This document shows positions 26,001-41,000 of a stretch of 64,000 nucleotides of DNA, piece after piece. Position numbers and translations under genes: made by a program. Source of the DNA: Callaeas wilsoni (lineage: Eukaryota; Chordata; Aves; Passeriformes; Callaeidae); NCBI GenBank assembly GCA_013398955.1, contig VWPU01019131.1, forward strand, positions 1 to 64,000. The letters run 5' to 3'. The notes below the pieces were generated by a model. The model was not told the origin of the DNA. It ran no database searches and saw nothing but the letters and a program-made list of their open reading frames with translations. Positions within the stretch are counted from its first letter, which is position 1. The number at the start of each line of letters is the position of its first letter.

Positions 26001-29000
26001 GAAAACCTGTACCTTTCCAGTCCAGAGAGTGAAAGAAGTTGTTTGCATCAGTACTACTGCTGTGTGGGGATTCTGTATCAGTAGGTGCACTTTCTGAAGA
26101 CTGCTCCAGCTGGGATGCCTCTGCTTCATATTGTGCAGTTGAACCTGGCTGTCTAGGCAACTCTGGTTTCCCTACAAAACAGAATTTAAGCCAGAACCCT
26201 TAGAGAGAAACTTCTCAATCCTCCACATGGCAGCTTGTCTTTCAGGCTGACTGCTGTAGGAAGACAATTATCTCCAATCTACTGTTCTGCAAATGCAAAT
26301 TCCTGCCCCCACCCTCCTTGAAATTGGCATTATTAACTTTGTTTCAACAGCGAAATCTGGTAAAACCCTGTTTTGAACTAGGACATTAAATGAGAAGCAT
26401 AGAATAACACTCAAGCATCCTATTTACAGTTGCAGGAAAATGTAATTAACGCCTCACTTATATCAACCATCTCCTAAAACATGCAAAAGCTATGAACAGT
26501 ATCTGCAATAAGAGATAGAAAACCAGAAAAAAGCAAATGCAAGCTATAGAAAAACCCAGACTACGCAAACCCAGTGAAGAACCTGGAGTTGTTAAAAAAC
26601 ACCACAAAGGGGTTAATACAATGTATGCTGCTATTAACTGCTTCTTATATTTCTTATTTTACTGAAATCAGATATTAAGTGACTCTTGTGTAAGACTCAG
26701 TTGGGCAGTTACCTACTGCTGTAACACCTCTCAAAAGCAATGTTTCCTCAAGGCAAATGAAGAAGACTTCCTAAATTAGTCAATATTCATCCACTGAAAA
26801 AATGGATGAATGGCTAGGAGAAACCTATTCGTCTAAATTTAAATACACAACTGGAAGAGCACTTTTTCACTCTCCTTCCACATTCTCTGTTGTAGCTTAG
26901 AGATGCTGAAAAAATATTCTGCCTCAGAAAACGTATGTGAAAGACCCTGACTAATGAAAAAGTAAATTCAATTTTAATGGCAAGTTTTTTAAACTCAGTT
27001 CACAGCACTTACTTTTGTCCTTTTGCTTCCCCACCAATCTTAAGAAATACTTTTAGTGTAATCTGAAATCCTTACATTTCATGTACAATCAGAAAATGGA
27101 AGCGACTTAAGAAAATAAGAGTAACTTTTACAGAGCCTCATCACCAATGATGATGTAAACCTAAACACCTTAGCTTTAGAGAGCTGAGAGTTGTGTACAC
27201 AGTAGGATTAAGCTAACTTAAACAGAAAATTACCTAAGTCATAACACAAAAAACACATATCCTGCTTAAAAGAAAGAAGGGCCAGCTGCAACTCTCTTAT
27301 ATGAAAAGAAACATACTTGAGATGTACCATATTAACAGCATAGGGTGAGATCTCATGTATCACTAAAATCACCATAGTAACCTTCGTCATGCTTCTTTAT
27401 CCTCAAAACACAGAGAAGGCTTAAGAGCCTAAATGAAAATGTCAAAGCTAATTACTGATACCAGCAGAAGAAGAAAGATACTGAATAGCATTAACTGGAA
27501 TTAACACGGGCATCTACAGATGAAGCACTGAATAAGTAGAATTAACAAAAAAAAGTCTGCTGGAACATATTAGGAAAAGTTGAGGAAATTAATTACAACA
27601 TTACATGGCTATACATACGAATGTTGATAAAAACATTCTTACGTAAAACGATTTGTGAGGAATGTTCACATAATTTTAAGCAAAATTATACTGGTGCCAT
27701 TTTAGCCAAATAAATCTCTTTCCAGACATTGTGCCTACAAAAACTGACTGTTACAATTCCATTTGTTAGAAGTCCCTCCCTGCAAGTGGCCTGTTCATAG
27801 CTTTAAAGCAAGCACATGTAAGCACAGTGAAAGTAAGACAGGGATAATTATAATCCATTACTGGACGGTAACTCAAGCTTCTCCCTACAACGCATATTTT
27901 TAACTGATATTTACAAAAAAAACCTTTTAAATTTCTTTCAATTAATGGAATATCAAAAATTAAACAAAAGCATCAAACACTAAGTACAATGAAAACTTTT
28001 CCACATTCTCTATAGTTTTTCAAGGGATTCATTACCAAATTTTGATAAAATCTCTTGTTGTTCCTCTCGGGTGGAGAAGAGGATCTTGGGATTCAGTCCC
28101 TTTATATTCATGTTATCCCAAGGTGGCTGTTCACAGCTGGGCCTATCTCTGGGCTCCACCTCTACTTCCAGATTGACTTGAAATAAATCAGGGTATTTCT
28201 CTTGTATGTCACAGGCATCCAGATCATACCTGTAAAGACACAGACAAGAAGTTGCTTGATACAGATGGCTAACTGGATTAGATCTACTGCAGTCCAAAAC
28301 AAAACTTCAAAGCAATTAGTATATGACATAAAAAATGCTGTATTTGTTTACTTTTCCCATTTTAAACAGGTGGTATTTTTGTACATAGGGGTTTTTTTTG
28401 TATTGTGAACAAGGCATTTAATCTACTTCCTACACTGACTATATTTCCTCTCCCTGCTATATGATGATGTTTGGCAGGTTAAGCAGTTTCAAAGAAAACT
28501 TCTTCCAGGCTCCTACAAAAAGGTGTCAACATACTTGGCAAATTTCACTGTAGTGGCATTTCGGGGCACAAAGCCTGTATGGAACTGAATCTGAAACATC
28601 TTCATTGAAGTCATCTGTTGGAAACAAGAAACAGGAAACTGCATAAACCCATATGTAAGTACAGTGTTCTGCCTTTAACATAATGCAAAGTATTATCACT
28701 ATTAAAATATTTTAAAGTATTTGCTTCACTACAAAAATTTCCATTTAATTACAAGTATACTTTATCTTGAAAGATTTAAATGCGGTTGAGACAGAACATA
28801 AACAGATCTATTACTACCACTAACAAACCAGAAGACCTTCAGTCAGATATGTCTCATCACTAACTGCAAAACAGGCTATCAAAGTCTAAAGTATTTCCAG
28901 ATCCTGTTCTGGAGGCTAAAATTGTATGACCTTTGTTCCTTTTCTGAACAACATATGCTCAGAAAAACCCATTATGCAATACACCAACCAAGAAATATAT

Positions 29001-32000
29001 GTACGTCACATATAAAGGAATAGATTTTAAACAGTTTTAAACGTAGCATATTTAAAAGGACACTTCAGAAGGCATGAAAAGAGATTTTTTTCTGTGCAAC
29101 TTCAGGTTGGCCATTCATTCCAGACAGAATTTTAGGGTTTTTCTGAACTGACTCATTTTAATCACTCAGCTGTTCACAGAAAAACTACTTTCCCATGCCT
29201 GATGGGAATTCGAGTGTCCAGAAAATGTTACTACAGAATACTCATGTAGCTCCTGATCTTGCACAAATCCAAATTACAGCTCACTGATCAATGTAGCCTG
29301 TATTTGTTTCCTATTTTTACTAGGCCTGTGAAATAGTCTTGCCAGTCCTTACAAAGAAGTCATACAGTAACAGTCCAGAAAATACGACATAATAAAACTG
29401 AATTATGTAAGCTTCCCTTATAAATGAGCATTTACCAAACATCATAGCCAGAAATCAAATAATACAAAAAGCATTGCCACAGGTTAAGGGGGGTTGATAC
29501 TTCCCCCCTATTCAGCACCAGTGAAGCCTCATCTGTAATTGTGTCCAGTGCTGGGCTCCTTAGTACAAGAGAGGCATGGACATACTGGAGAGAGTTTCTC
29601 TGATTCTTCCATCCCTACCATCACTTTCCTAGAAGATAAACTAAACCCTCTCTCAAATGAGCTGTGAGCAAGTAGAAGACATTCAGAATGCCCAGCCTTA
29701 AATATAGGAGAAGTCTTGAAATGTGGTGGTTGATCTCTGTAAGCGATCTGCAGAGAACTTCAGGGGGCAATTTACAGCACATAAAACTAAAGACATATTG
29801 AATATTGCTCCATCAAATCTCCAATCCCAGACCATCACACACACAGTTGATGTATCATGTGTTATAGCTGCCAGCTGAGAAAATTCTAGTCTTTTCTACC
29901 AGTGAACCAATGCCAGAGAAATCACAGCAAAGAAACTCTATCATAAATAAAAGTAAGATTTACAAGGAGTATAACCTAACCCTGGCTAAATTTTATCAGT
30001 TTTATGCCTTTTTCCTGATGATCTTGAACCACACAGTAGTTATTTTTGTTCATTAAGGAATCATTTCACTGAGTTTTTAGTTTTAATGTGTTCTGGAAGG
30101 TCTTGTTGAACCTCTACAACATGACAAGATTTGATACCTTCTTACTCACAAAGCAGAAAAAAAACCAGAGGGAAAGCAATTTCAGTAACAGTAACTATAT
30201 ATGAATACACATGTATGTCTCACATGTACAGAAACTAGCTGAAAAACTGTGATGAATTTTCACAAAGCTCCAAGCTCTAAACTTTGCACTACCCCTCCTT
30301 ATCTTCTGTGGATTTCCAAATTTAATTTGGGTTACTTATTTGGAGAAAAAAGAACATCCCTCTCTTTTAAAAAATTTGAAGATAGGCTTCATTAACAAGT
30401 TTTTTGTGATCTTGCAATATATTTGCATCTATAGCCGAATTATAAAAAGGAAATATGCATTTTCCCTAGTAGAACAAAGACAAGTAAGAAAATTATCTAT
30501 AAAAACTGAACCTGACTTTAGAAATAGGCTATTAAACCACATGGATTTTTTTAGCCTGTTTTGTACAGTCAGTTTCTGGAATCCCACTTTTCTGCTGAGT
30601 GGTATTTTTCTTTTGTTTGCAGTTTGTGTGCACAGAATTAAAAAGTTCTGGCTTGTTGTGCAACTTAACAGAAATAATTGCTGCCTCAAAAAAACTGGCT
30701 AGGGGCTTTCCTTACAAATATAACCATTATCAATACTGAAGTACTTTCCAGAAATGCTTACCAAAGCATCTACATGTACAGCATTAGGAGTGGACATATT
30801 CAGAAGGCAATTCACAAGTGAATGAAAACCTCAAACATTTCTCTGGACAAAGAAGAGTAAATAAAGCAAAGTACTCAGTAGATAACTAGTAGGATACAAA
30901 ACTGCAACCAAAAAAAGGCAAATCTTCTATTTAGGCTCTTAAATTTATCATTACCTTGGCTTGTAGTCGTCCTCCTAGAGTTGACCTGGCATGATAGATC
31001 ACAATGAGAACATCTCCTTGGACTGTTATACCCAGTGGGATTACTGCTTTCCCATCTTCAATTTTAAACTCCCTAAAGGAAAAAAAAAACAACATAGTCA
31101 CAGTTAATTTAGTTTAAAAAGAGATTAAATAGTGTATTACCTTAGATTTAGCCTGCTTTCTCCAGCTTCTGCAGCTGAAAAGCTAGAAGGACTTTAGTAT
31201 TCTCTCATTTTTCTTGTCTATGACTACCCGCATCTAGCAGTGCTCATACCATTTGCAATTCTTGTGCAGACACCAGAGCTGTACAGGGGCTAATAAGCAG
31301 TCACCTTGCAGCTGCCATGCCTGGGGGATGCTTACAGTTTCCATGACTGAGACACAATGCTATGCTCAGCACAAGTACATCAAGGATCAATGTTCCCAGT
31401 CTTACATCAAATGGAGTGAGAAGAGGGTCCTGCTCACTGCCTCACAGTGTCCAGTGTGCCACCACACCATCACCCCCATTGCTCAGCAAGACCAGATGCA
31501 AGCTGCTGTAACAACCACATCCATGATTTACCTTTCGAGATCAGCTAAAAGGGTACAGAGGAATCTAGAAACACAAAAATGCTAGAATTGAGAAAAACAT
31601 AACTTGCTGTTTCAGAGTAAGTCATAATCTGTACTTACTTCATTTTGTCATATTCCTGTGAGGTAGTGGTTACTCTTTCATCTCCCACATAAACCTCACA
31701 AAAAGGCCGGCAGCCATTACGCTGCTTACTGAAAAGTGGAACGGGAGTCATGACAATTGATCTGACCAGGATGGGCTTGCTGTGAGGAATAATGGGCTCT
31801 TCAGCCATCATGTCACACATGTATTCAATGTATCTGCCAAAACCAGAAGGTACTCATTTAGTCAGAGCACAAAATTCTAACACGTAAGCGAGTTACTTCT
31901 GTTCTTACCCAGTCACTAAGCATTGGTGTTAACAGTGAAACAGTGGGAACATTTACCACCATCTCCAGCAAATCTGACAGAATGACGAAAAAAGGTCTGT

Positions 32001-35000
32001 AGCTTTACATATAATGACTTGTAAAACAAAGTACCCACTATTTCAAAAGGCCTTAAAACACAAAACTAGGAGAACTATTTATTTTGTATGTTACACATAA
32101 TGGATCACTCAAATCTTCCTAAAGGCTTTAAATTTGTTCTAATTAATATACACTATTTTGTGGAGAATCCCTTAAGTATACATGAACCAAACGTGTACAA
32201 AAACATAATCTGTCATTTATACTGGACCAATACTTTACTTCCCACCCTTCAAAATCTAATCCTTTTTGTAGGAAACACCCTTACTACCAGTGTCACTTGT
32301 TATTCAGACTTCATGGTTATAAGATCTATCAAATTAAATCAAATAAACAGTTTAAAACATTTTGCCAAAGTATATGCAAGTCACCTCTAATGCACTTCTT
32401 TAAAAAGCACTAAGTGTTTTTACCCAATTGACAGAAACAATTTCTTTTCAGAGCTTGCACAGGAAACATGAAATAAGTCTTACACATGTGGAAGAGGATT
32501 TTGTAATCAAGAAAGCATTCAAAAGCTCTGCATACCCTGTGTTCACTCCTAACACTTCTTCACCACAGGTCATACTTGACCGACTTCTGATGGGTACTTA
32601 CAGGCTCAGAAAATTCAGAACTACCTTCTATTCACGATACAGCAAAATACTTGGAAAAACAGATGTTTGAACACAGACATTATTCAAGTAATTTATCTTT
32701 CTAAAGACATCCTATACCATATTCAGAACTGAACAATTACTTGCTTCAACAGTACCTTACAGTACCTTTTATGAGAAGGCCAAATGCCAGGTGGACAGCG
32801 TTTCATACTGAACATATAAACAGCAGCTTCAGCAGTAGTGAAGAGACGACAAAAACACAGAAAGGAACAAACTACAACAGCAGATGCTGCTCTTCCATCC
32901 TAGGAAAAAAAAAAAAAAAAGCTTGGTTAGTAAATCTAGTGGAAAAAGGTTACTGAAGAACATTGTATTATGTATCCTATATGCTATCACTATTTAATGT
33001 CATGATGCCCAAGGTCTAGTACCATTATTTGATTTGAAGTTTGTATCTGAATATGAAAAGTTTTCATTTAACTTCCACACCATACAGAAGATACTACATA
33101 TTACTTTCTTGTTCAAATGTGAATAATTACTTCAGCTTAACACTATTTGAATTTTTCAATTGATGTTCTTTACCTTACTGTCACTAATACCCATTTTTTA
33201 GGTTTCTTTCCTGGCTGCAACCTGAAATCCCAGATCAATGCTATTTTTAACTGACAGCCATGGATGTCTGCTAAAATAGAAGTACAAAGATTCAGAAGAA
33301 CTAAACCACACTAAATTCTTTAGTCTTCTGTCTAAAACTGTTAATAGCTTGCCAAGAAACCAAGAGAAAGAGATTAAAACACTGAACTTCTTTTTCCAGG
33401 AATCCCAGCTACACATATATCCCAGATACATTCTTATATTATAAAAGGCAGAAGATTTGAAAGAGGGAATAGTTGACGAAACAGGACTTCTCCAGGTCTG
33501 CTTGCTAGCAACACAGAATGGAATTTTTATCATTCATTTCTAAAAGTTCTGGTGTACGCTTTTTACATCACATCTGGCACAAAGCCACATATACATACAA
33601 AACTTTCCCTTACATTTGAGGAAAAGGAATGAGTTAGGTACCTTGAACAAAACACTTTGAGGAAAAAAAGTTACAAAAACCGGTGCTAATTCATCACGTC
33701 TTCTTCTTACCTACTTGACCAGCAAACATGTGACATCGAGGTATTAGTAGTATCACATTAATAAAGAATTAGATGCCTAACCTCACAGCAGCACTGAAAA
33801 TTATACTGGTTTTCAGGAGCTGACATGAACTGGCTTTTTACTTGCAAAACACTGCATAACATACAAATATGGTTTGTCACATTAACAAATCCTGGTTTTG
33901 ACTCTGATAGTGATATTCTCTATTAACTGCTATACCATATCACCAGACAGGTTTTGAATGCTTTCCAGCAGCATTGCAAGCATTGTCACATAGTCATGTT
34001 TCTCTTTTTACTCTGCAGCAAAATAAGAATGTCAAAATTTTACATACAATTCTCTTAAACAAACATAAGAGTGACCTAATTTTTGAATTCTGAGCAGAGT
34101 ATTCTCTAAATTCACTCCTCTCTCCACCATGTTTGACATCAGGTGGCTCTATAGACAGTTTTATTGCTTTTTTTGGTTATATCAAAGTTAATAATACTTT
34201 GGAGAATAGTGAAATCTACAGAGCAATCTGCTGCCAGCAAAAGCAAGTAAACCAGAAGTCTCACAGTCAGTTTCTGAAATTCTGTGGCTATAGATTACAT
34301 TCTAAATGCACAGTAATGGGATATGCAGTGTACACCCATCTATCACACAGAAAACAAAAAATGGAGCAAATACTGAAAGAGTAGAGCAGATTTTTTTTCT
34401 CCCAAAGGCTACTTTCCCTTAATACCGCCTGTATACTGCCTTCCAAAGGCAAGTAAGCAAGGGCTACATTACCCTACTAATTTCCCTGAGGAGAAAATTG
34501 ATGAAAGTAACTTCCCTACAAACACAGCAGGAAGGAATTGACCTTGGGGCTTCCAGTAAAGAAAGCCAGTAACAGTCATAAACTGAATGGATACTAGCAC
34601 CCTTATTCACAATTTAAAGCTCTATTGAACAAAGCACTTCAGACTTAAACCAGTTTCTTACAAGGCAATGCACAATGCAAACATTTTTCTGGTCTTGTTT
34701 CAGCCATAAATGCATGTTCTTGCATATGCTATAGAGATTCTGAAGATTTGGTGCTCGTCTTGCTGGCCAGCCACATTCAGAAACCTGCAATGAGAGAGAC
34801 AAGAGACAGCAGACATGAGAAACAGTATTACATAGTAACATACACACAACTTCAGTTAGGCAAATGTCTAAGAGGCAATTTTACGCTTTAAAGCCACCTC
34901 CACATTGAAATTAAGCAAGATGCTCAACAAAAGTAGTTACACAGCGTAAACACCACTTTTTAGGATGAAGTGCAATAAAACTTCAGTCCTGTCTACAAAT

Positions 35001-38000
35001 CTGCTGCACTAGAAGTATCAAGAACTCAGATTACAATCTGAACTATTCTTAGAGCAAAGAATAAAATAAAACAGCTTTCAACTTCATTTGTGCACATACA
35101 GTCAAACAACAACAACAACAACAACAACCCCAGCAACAGAAAGATTAGACTTCTTTTAATATTTGTCCTTTATTCAAAGAGCTTGAATGGGTCAGTAATA
35201 TTCCTTTTACAATTACTGCCTCAAAACACTAACAAAAAATCAGTTTCACTGCTAAGAATCTATATCCTTAAAATCAACTGTCCAGTAAGGATGTAGTATA
35301 TGAAACTTGATTCTTTGGGCACTTGAAATACCTAAAGAGTAGATATATTCAGGATCAAGGAAACGAGTTACAAATGAAGCTTTTCTATTTGTTTTTAGTC
35401 TCAACTGCAGTTGCCAGATATTGCAGACAAAGTTTTCCTATCAGCAACATGTCTTCCTATCTAGATAAAGAGTTCAAGGGTTAGTCTGAGATTAATTACC
35501 CGAACCGACTATCACAAAAAACTATGTTTGTGCCAAGCACAGGAAAAAAGGCTGAAATAAACAGTCTAAGTCTCCTACAACTTTTCATTGTACTCTAGTA
35601 TTTTCATTAAAAAATAAGGCCATTTCAGAAAGCACCACTTTACAAGAGATTTAAATTGCACATTTCTTTGGTAGTGCAAGTTTATGTAAAGTCACCAGGA
35701 AACAAAGGAAAGCTAAGGCAAAAAGTCCTTTATATGCCTGTTCACCACAGGAGTCAATGTGGGCTTCAGTACATCTCAAATATTACAACAGCAATGTGTG
35801 CTGGTTTCAGCTGGAGTAATTTTCTCTATAGTAACTAAATGAGGCTGTGTTTTGTATTTGTGAGGGAAACAGTGCTGATAACACAGGGATGTTTTTTTTA
35901 TTGGTAAGCACAGCCTAGAGTTGAGGTCTTTCCTGCCTCTCACATCACCTCACCAGCGAGAAGGTTTGGGGTGCACAAGAAGCTGGGAGGGGACACAGCC
36001 AGGACAGCTGATCTCAGCTAACCAAAGGAACATTCCATACCACAGGACATCATGCTCAACCCATAAAGCCAGGGGAAAAAGAATGGAAGGGGAAACATTT
36101 AGAGCAATGGCATTTGTCTTTCTAAGTAATCATAATGCATGATGGAGTCCTGCATTCCTGGGGATAGCTGTACACCTGCCTGCCCATGGGAAAAGGTGGA
36201 TGAATTTCTTGTTTTGCTTTGCTTGCATCTTCAGTTTTTGCTTTACCTATTAAACTCGCTTTATTTCAACCCACAAGTTCTCACTTTTCCCTTGTGATTC
36301 TCTCCCCAGTTTTATCAGGGAGGAATAAGCAAGCAGCTGTGTGGGGCTTGGTTGCTGGCTGAAGTTAAATCACAACACTGCAAAAGAACCATATTGAAGT
36401 ATTGCAGCTTCAGACCAGCACATAGCCTAAAAAACCATGTGTATTCGTAAAAGCAAAAAGTACTGACGTTTTTCCTTTTTATTTACCATCTACTTTCTAC
36501 TCAAACAGTAGTTTTCCTAAAAGATGTAACAAAAACAACATTACTTTCTGTTTCTTTGGCCATGTTTTAAGCTCTAAGTGTCCTGATAATTAGCAGAATG
36601 ATGGATAGTGCACGAACTCTCAGAGCAACCTATTCCAAGAAGGACTCAAAGCTAGCAGAGAAGATTTGAAAACTACCATTAATTTAACCAAGATTAAAGA
36701 AATTTGTAGAAGTCCCATACAGATAGCAAACAGCAAGAAACCAGTAACATGTAATTTCATAAATACCTTCTAAGCAAAGTGTCAGAATTAAGAATTTTAG
36801 AAGCTGTTCTCCTCTGATCATGTTTAAGGCTTGCCATAATCATCTTTTGCAGGTATTAAAGTAAAACTAAGCTTCTTTAGGTTCCTACATGGCTGCTCTC
36901 ATCCAGCACTGAACAGTGAAGTTAGTCAGTATTGCTGGACATCTCAACTTCAAGAATAGGCAGGTAAGTATTCCAAATACAGTTGAAGAGTTTGCTTCCA
37001 AGTAAAGTAACTGCCTTCCTAAATAATCCTAGACAATAAAGAGGTCACAAACCTCTAATGGTTTGACTAATTATGACCTACTATAACTTCCCAACAAAAC
37101 CAAGATCATATTACCATTCTTAGTACCAACACCAGGTGTACAGACACCTCAGACTTGCATAACCAAAAAATCCATTTCCAGGGTAAGCAAATTCCCAGTC
37201 AGAGAATTTATCATTCTACAGAGACTGATCACTTTGTAGGATGAGCAATAAATCAGTTACAGAGACTACATCAGTCTCGGACTTTCCAGCAATCTAGTGC
37301 TAAAAAGAATTGCTGAACATTTTGCTTTGAGCTACCCGCTACAAATAATCATGCAGATTTCCTGCATAATCAAGCATTTTTGCCTTCCATCTTGAATAGC
37401 CTCTGCCTGAACTTCATATTGAACCAGGTACAGATAAAGAAGCTGATTGCATTCATCTAAAGAGGCAGTAATGATTTCTTTCAGGTTTGACAATACTTTA
37501 TCTTGTTTATAAGGAAACAAAAGGAAGTGACAGCACCAGAAAGAATATATCAAATATACCTCACACTGACATGTTAAGTCAGCTCTGATAACTGAAGTAA
37601 TGCTAAGGATGGCTCTGCATAATAAGGTCCAAAAAGCTTTATTATTCCGTAACAAACAATGATTCTAGAATCTCTTCTTGGCAGACAGTATTGTGTGAAC
37701 GGGGCATGATCACTACAGACTGTTAAGGTGCTGGACAACCCACAACACAGTAACAGTCTTGACTGCTGAGCCTCTTACAGGACAGCTGGGGTTTGCTTAG
37801 GAGTAGACACTGAAGTCCAGTATCTTGGCACCTAACAAGATGTCCTCAATACCTTGTTGCTGAATTAGGCAAATGCCTTCATATAAGTAACAGAGAAATT
37901 GCCAGGAAGGATAATGGAGGCTCAGCTAAGCTACAACAACACTGAAGATGGTGGGAACAATCAGTCAGCTATGGCTGAGTCATATGGGAGTCAAACGGTA

Positions 38001-41000
38001 TGCAGTGGGACAAGGAGAAATCCCAGCAAACGGGTTATGCAAATCAGTCACCACAAAGGAAAATGGTAGAATATACGAGAGACTGACATTTTAGTGAGAG
38101 TTTAACTACTGTAAGGATTCCCCACTTAAATTTGAAACACATAAGGTACATTGGGCATATTTTCAAAGATATCACTATCCTAGAAAAAACAGGCTTTAGT
38201 CAGTAAGATTGAAGATTAGTCCACTACCAGTTAAGTCTGGATTTCAAGAAAAGACAAGGAGAATATACATTACTCTTTGACCTTGTGTTTACACTCATTC
38301 TTTTGTCATCTTTCTGAGTAACCTATTTTACAATAAAAAGCTGAAGGTATAATGAAAACATTGTGTTGCAAGGCCTTTTAGAGAAATACACAGAAACTAT
38401 ACACACCCTGTTATGGAATCTTGAAGGCCTGTATGTTCTTGGAGAGAGATTGTACACAGCATAATGCCCAGGATGCTTAGAGTCCAGACACAACCGCACA
38501 TCTTCTATGTTATTTTTGATGGCAGATTCTACACCTTCAGCTGGAAAGGACATCACTGAAGACAGAACAAACAGCAGATGAAATTTTTTATATATTAAGA
38601 CCAATGAGAAATTATGTTTAAGAAAGATATAGCTATCATACCAGCAATTCTGGAAGTGATGTATGATATATCCAAGTCTCCTTTTGCATAACTGAAAGAG
38701 AACACATTGGTGTTAATACTGGGAGATATAACCATTCAAGCCGTAAGATCGCTCAGGCTGCACCCACCACCATGAATAATGTTTCAATTCTTCCATTTGA
38801 GGCTTGTTACCTCACATTTCAAGAGTTTCAGAACTGAGCTTTCAGAATAGATACTGCATTTAAGAAGTTACTCATTTAAATCAATTGCACCAAAACCATC
38901 CATGGGATTTTGTACAGATGCCTTTAACCTTTAACTCACTCCTCTAGCCCCTGCTCTTACTGATACAAATGCACAGTAGGGTGCCAGTTTGAAAGCCTAA
39001 TGAGGATACATTAATATCTTTAATGAAGAATATCTCAATGCTTAAAAGAAAGACTACTAGTTGAACATCAAAGTTTAAATTACGTAACTCTGGCATGTTA
39101 CTATCTGGCACAGGTGGCCATGCTGCCCAGTATCCAAATTCCATACCGATAGAGTGTTAAGAACACTTCCCTGTCTAGCCATTCAGGAAGGACTCTGGCA
39201 GTCACACTCAAACCACCATCAGACTTGTCACTGCCAGGACTGAAGCCCCTGTGCAGCTGGTGAGCCAATGGGTGCCCCCCTTGACTCCCTACACATCCCG
39301 CACTCACACCATCAGACTAGGTTTCCTTACCAGCTGGACCCCAGGTTTCCCAAAGCAGAGTCCACAATCTATGGTTGCTATAAGCAATTTAATCGCCGTG
39401 CAGCAAGAGAGTAACAGCTGGAGCTGTTGCCTCCCAGGAGGGACTCTCAACAAAGGAAACTGGGCTTTTATACCCTCACAGTCTACAGGTGCCAAAGCCT
39501 AGGGTCTTCCTGTGGAGTCCTTGGCTCCTGCTGTGTCTCAGTGTCCAGCCACCTGGCTGGGTCACAGGTCCCTATGCCCTTCATTGTGCCAAACACTGTC
39601 GGCTCCTGACCTCTTGCCTCAAGAGCCACTCAGAGCTCAACCTGCAGCTCCCACTGCAGCTGCACCCCGAGCTACCTGCGCTCAACATAGAGGGTGTACT
39701 TGAATCTCTTTCCTCATTTAAATAACTCTTCCAAAAATTCACTTCCAGAACTCCCATAGTGAGCAAGGCATTAACCATTACTCATCTCTCCTCATACAAT
39801 TGTGCACAGTTCAAAAGAGCAGCCTTTTCAAAAAATCTTGCAGTGACACTTAGATATATTCCCTGCACCTTTACCTAATCATCCACATTATGTCAACAAT
39901 TAACTAATTTAAGACCACTATTTTTTTTGTTTCTATGGTATCTGCTATGTAGCAGAATGAAAAAGCAAGAGAAAAAACTGAAGAGACCCAGTGCAGGCCA
40001 ACATCCTTGAGTATAAGTACACAGGTCTGCACTCCTGGATTGGCAAAATAAGAACAAATGTCACCTACAGAATTTGATTTAGACATCCCTAGCTTAAATA
40101 CCTCAGTAGCCTATTGACTCCAGACTATCAAAAAATGTCATCAAAACACAATGATGCATATTTAATTAATTCAGAGGCACTAACGAAACTTTTGTATCCC
40201 AACAAAGTTTCCAGACACTCCTCAGGAAGAACAGACCTAGGATACTGTGCTCAAATTTTGAAACACCAAGAGAGAACATTAACTTCTGATTCTTTACTGT
40301 TTGCTAGTAATCATGCAGGTTAGAGGGATTGATTAAAAGATTATTCAATATACAAGGACAGTGAGGAGCATTTTAGATTAAGGGGAAAAAAATCTTCTCA
40401 ATGCAAGGCCATTAAACAGTATTTATGCAGAACAGCATAATCAGTGTCCTAGTAATGATAATGACTCACTGTCTCAAACTGAAACCACAAGGAAGTTTGA
40501 GTCTCATTAGACAAAGTATTTAAAAAAAAAAAAAGCCCTCCGCCTTGAGAAACCTTGCATAAAGAGGTAGACAAATGAGCACAATTTCAAAATTTTTTGC
40601 ACCTTTTGAAAGACATACTTCATCATGTAATCTCAGGTGGTAATCCTGCTGCAGCCAAACTAATTAAGGAAGAAATTTATATTCAGAGCTAGTAATGATT
40701 GCTTACTAAAATTTGTGGTGACTGTAGTCCTTTGTAGAGATGAGAAGTGTAAAATGCTATTTGTTGATTACATCCAGCAGCTTCAAGCAAGAAAATACAT
40801 AATCATTTTGTTATCAAGATAAAGAACCAACTAATATGACAGCTGTAGAACACAGAACCTTCATCCCTTCAATGCTGTAACACTGAGATTAAGCAGCAAC
40901 TTGTAACATAGGCACAGAACTATTAAGAGCAAAAAGCCAACAGCACTCCCACCCATTCCCTTGGGAAGACCTTCAGGTATTGACTTCTTACTACCAACAC

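Larger units (their letters stand above)
34785..38406 (-). other. GAK: GAK intron with a solo LTR and a (CAA)n repeat
   Basis: 3.6-kb intron. It holds a plus-oriented solo LTR (35795-36377) and a CAA microsatellite (35104-35128). The stretch 36385-38406 shows nothing I recognise. Confidence 0.85.

Noticed and set aside
31253..31585. 110-codon plus-strand open frame
   Set aside because: It is in a GAK intron, antisense, in a GC-richer patch, with no recognisable domain.
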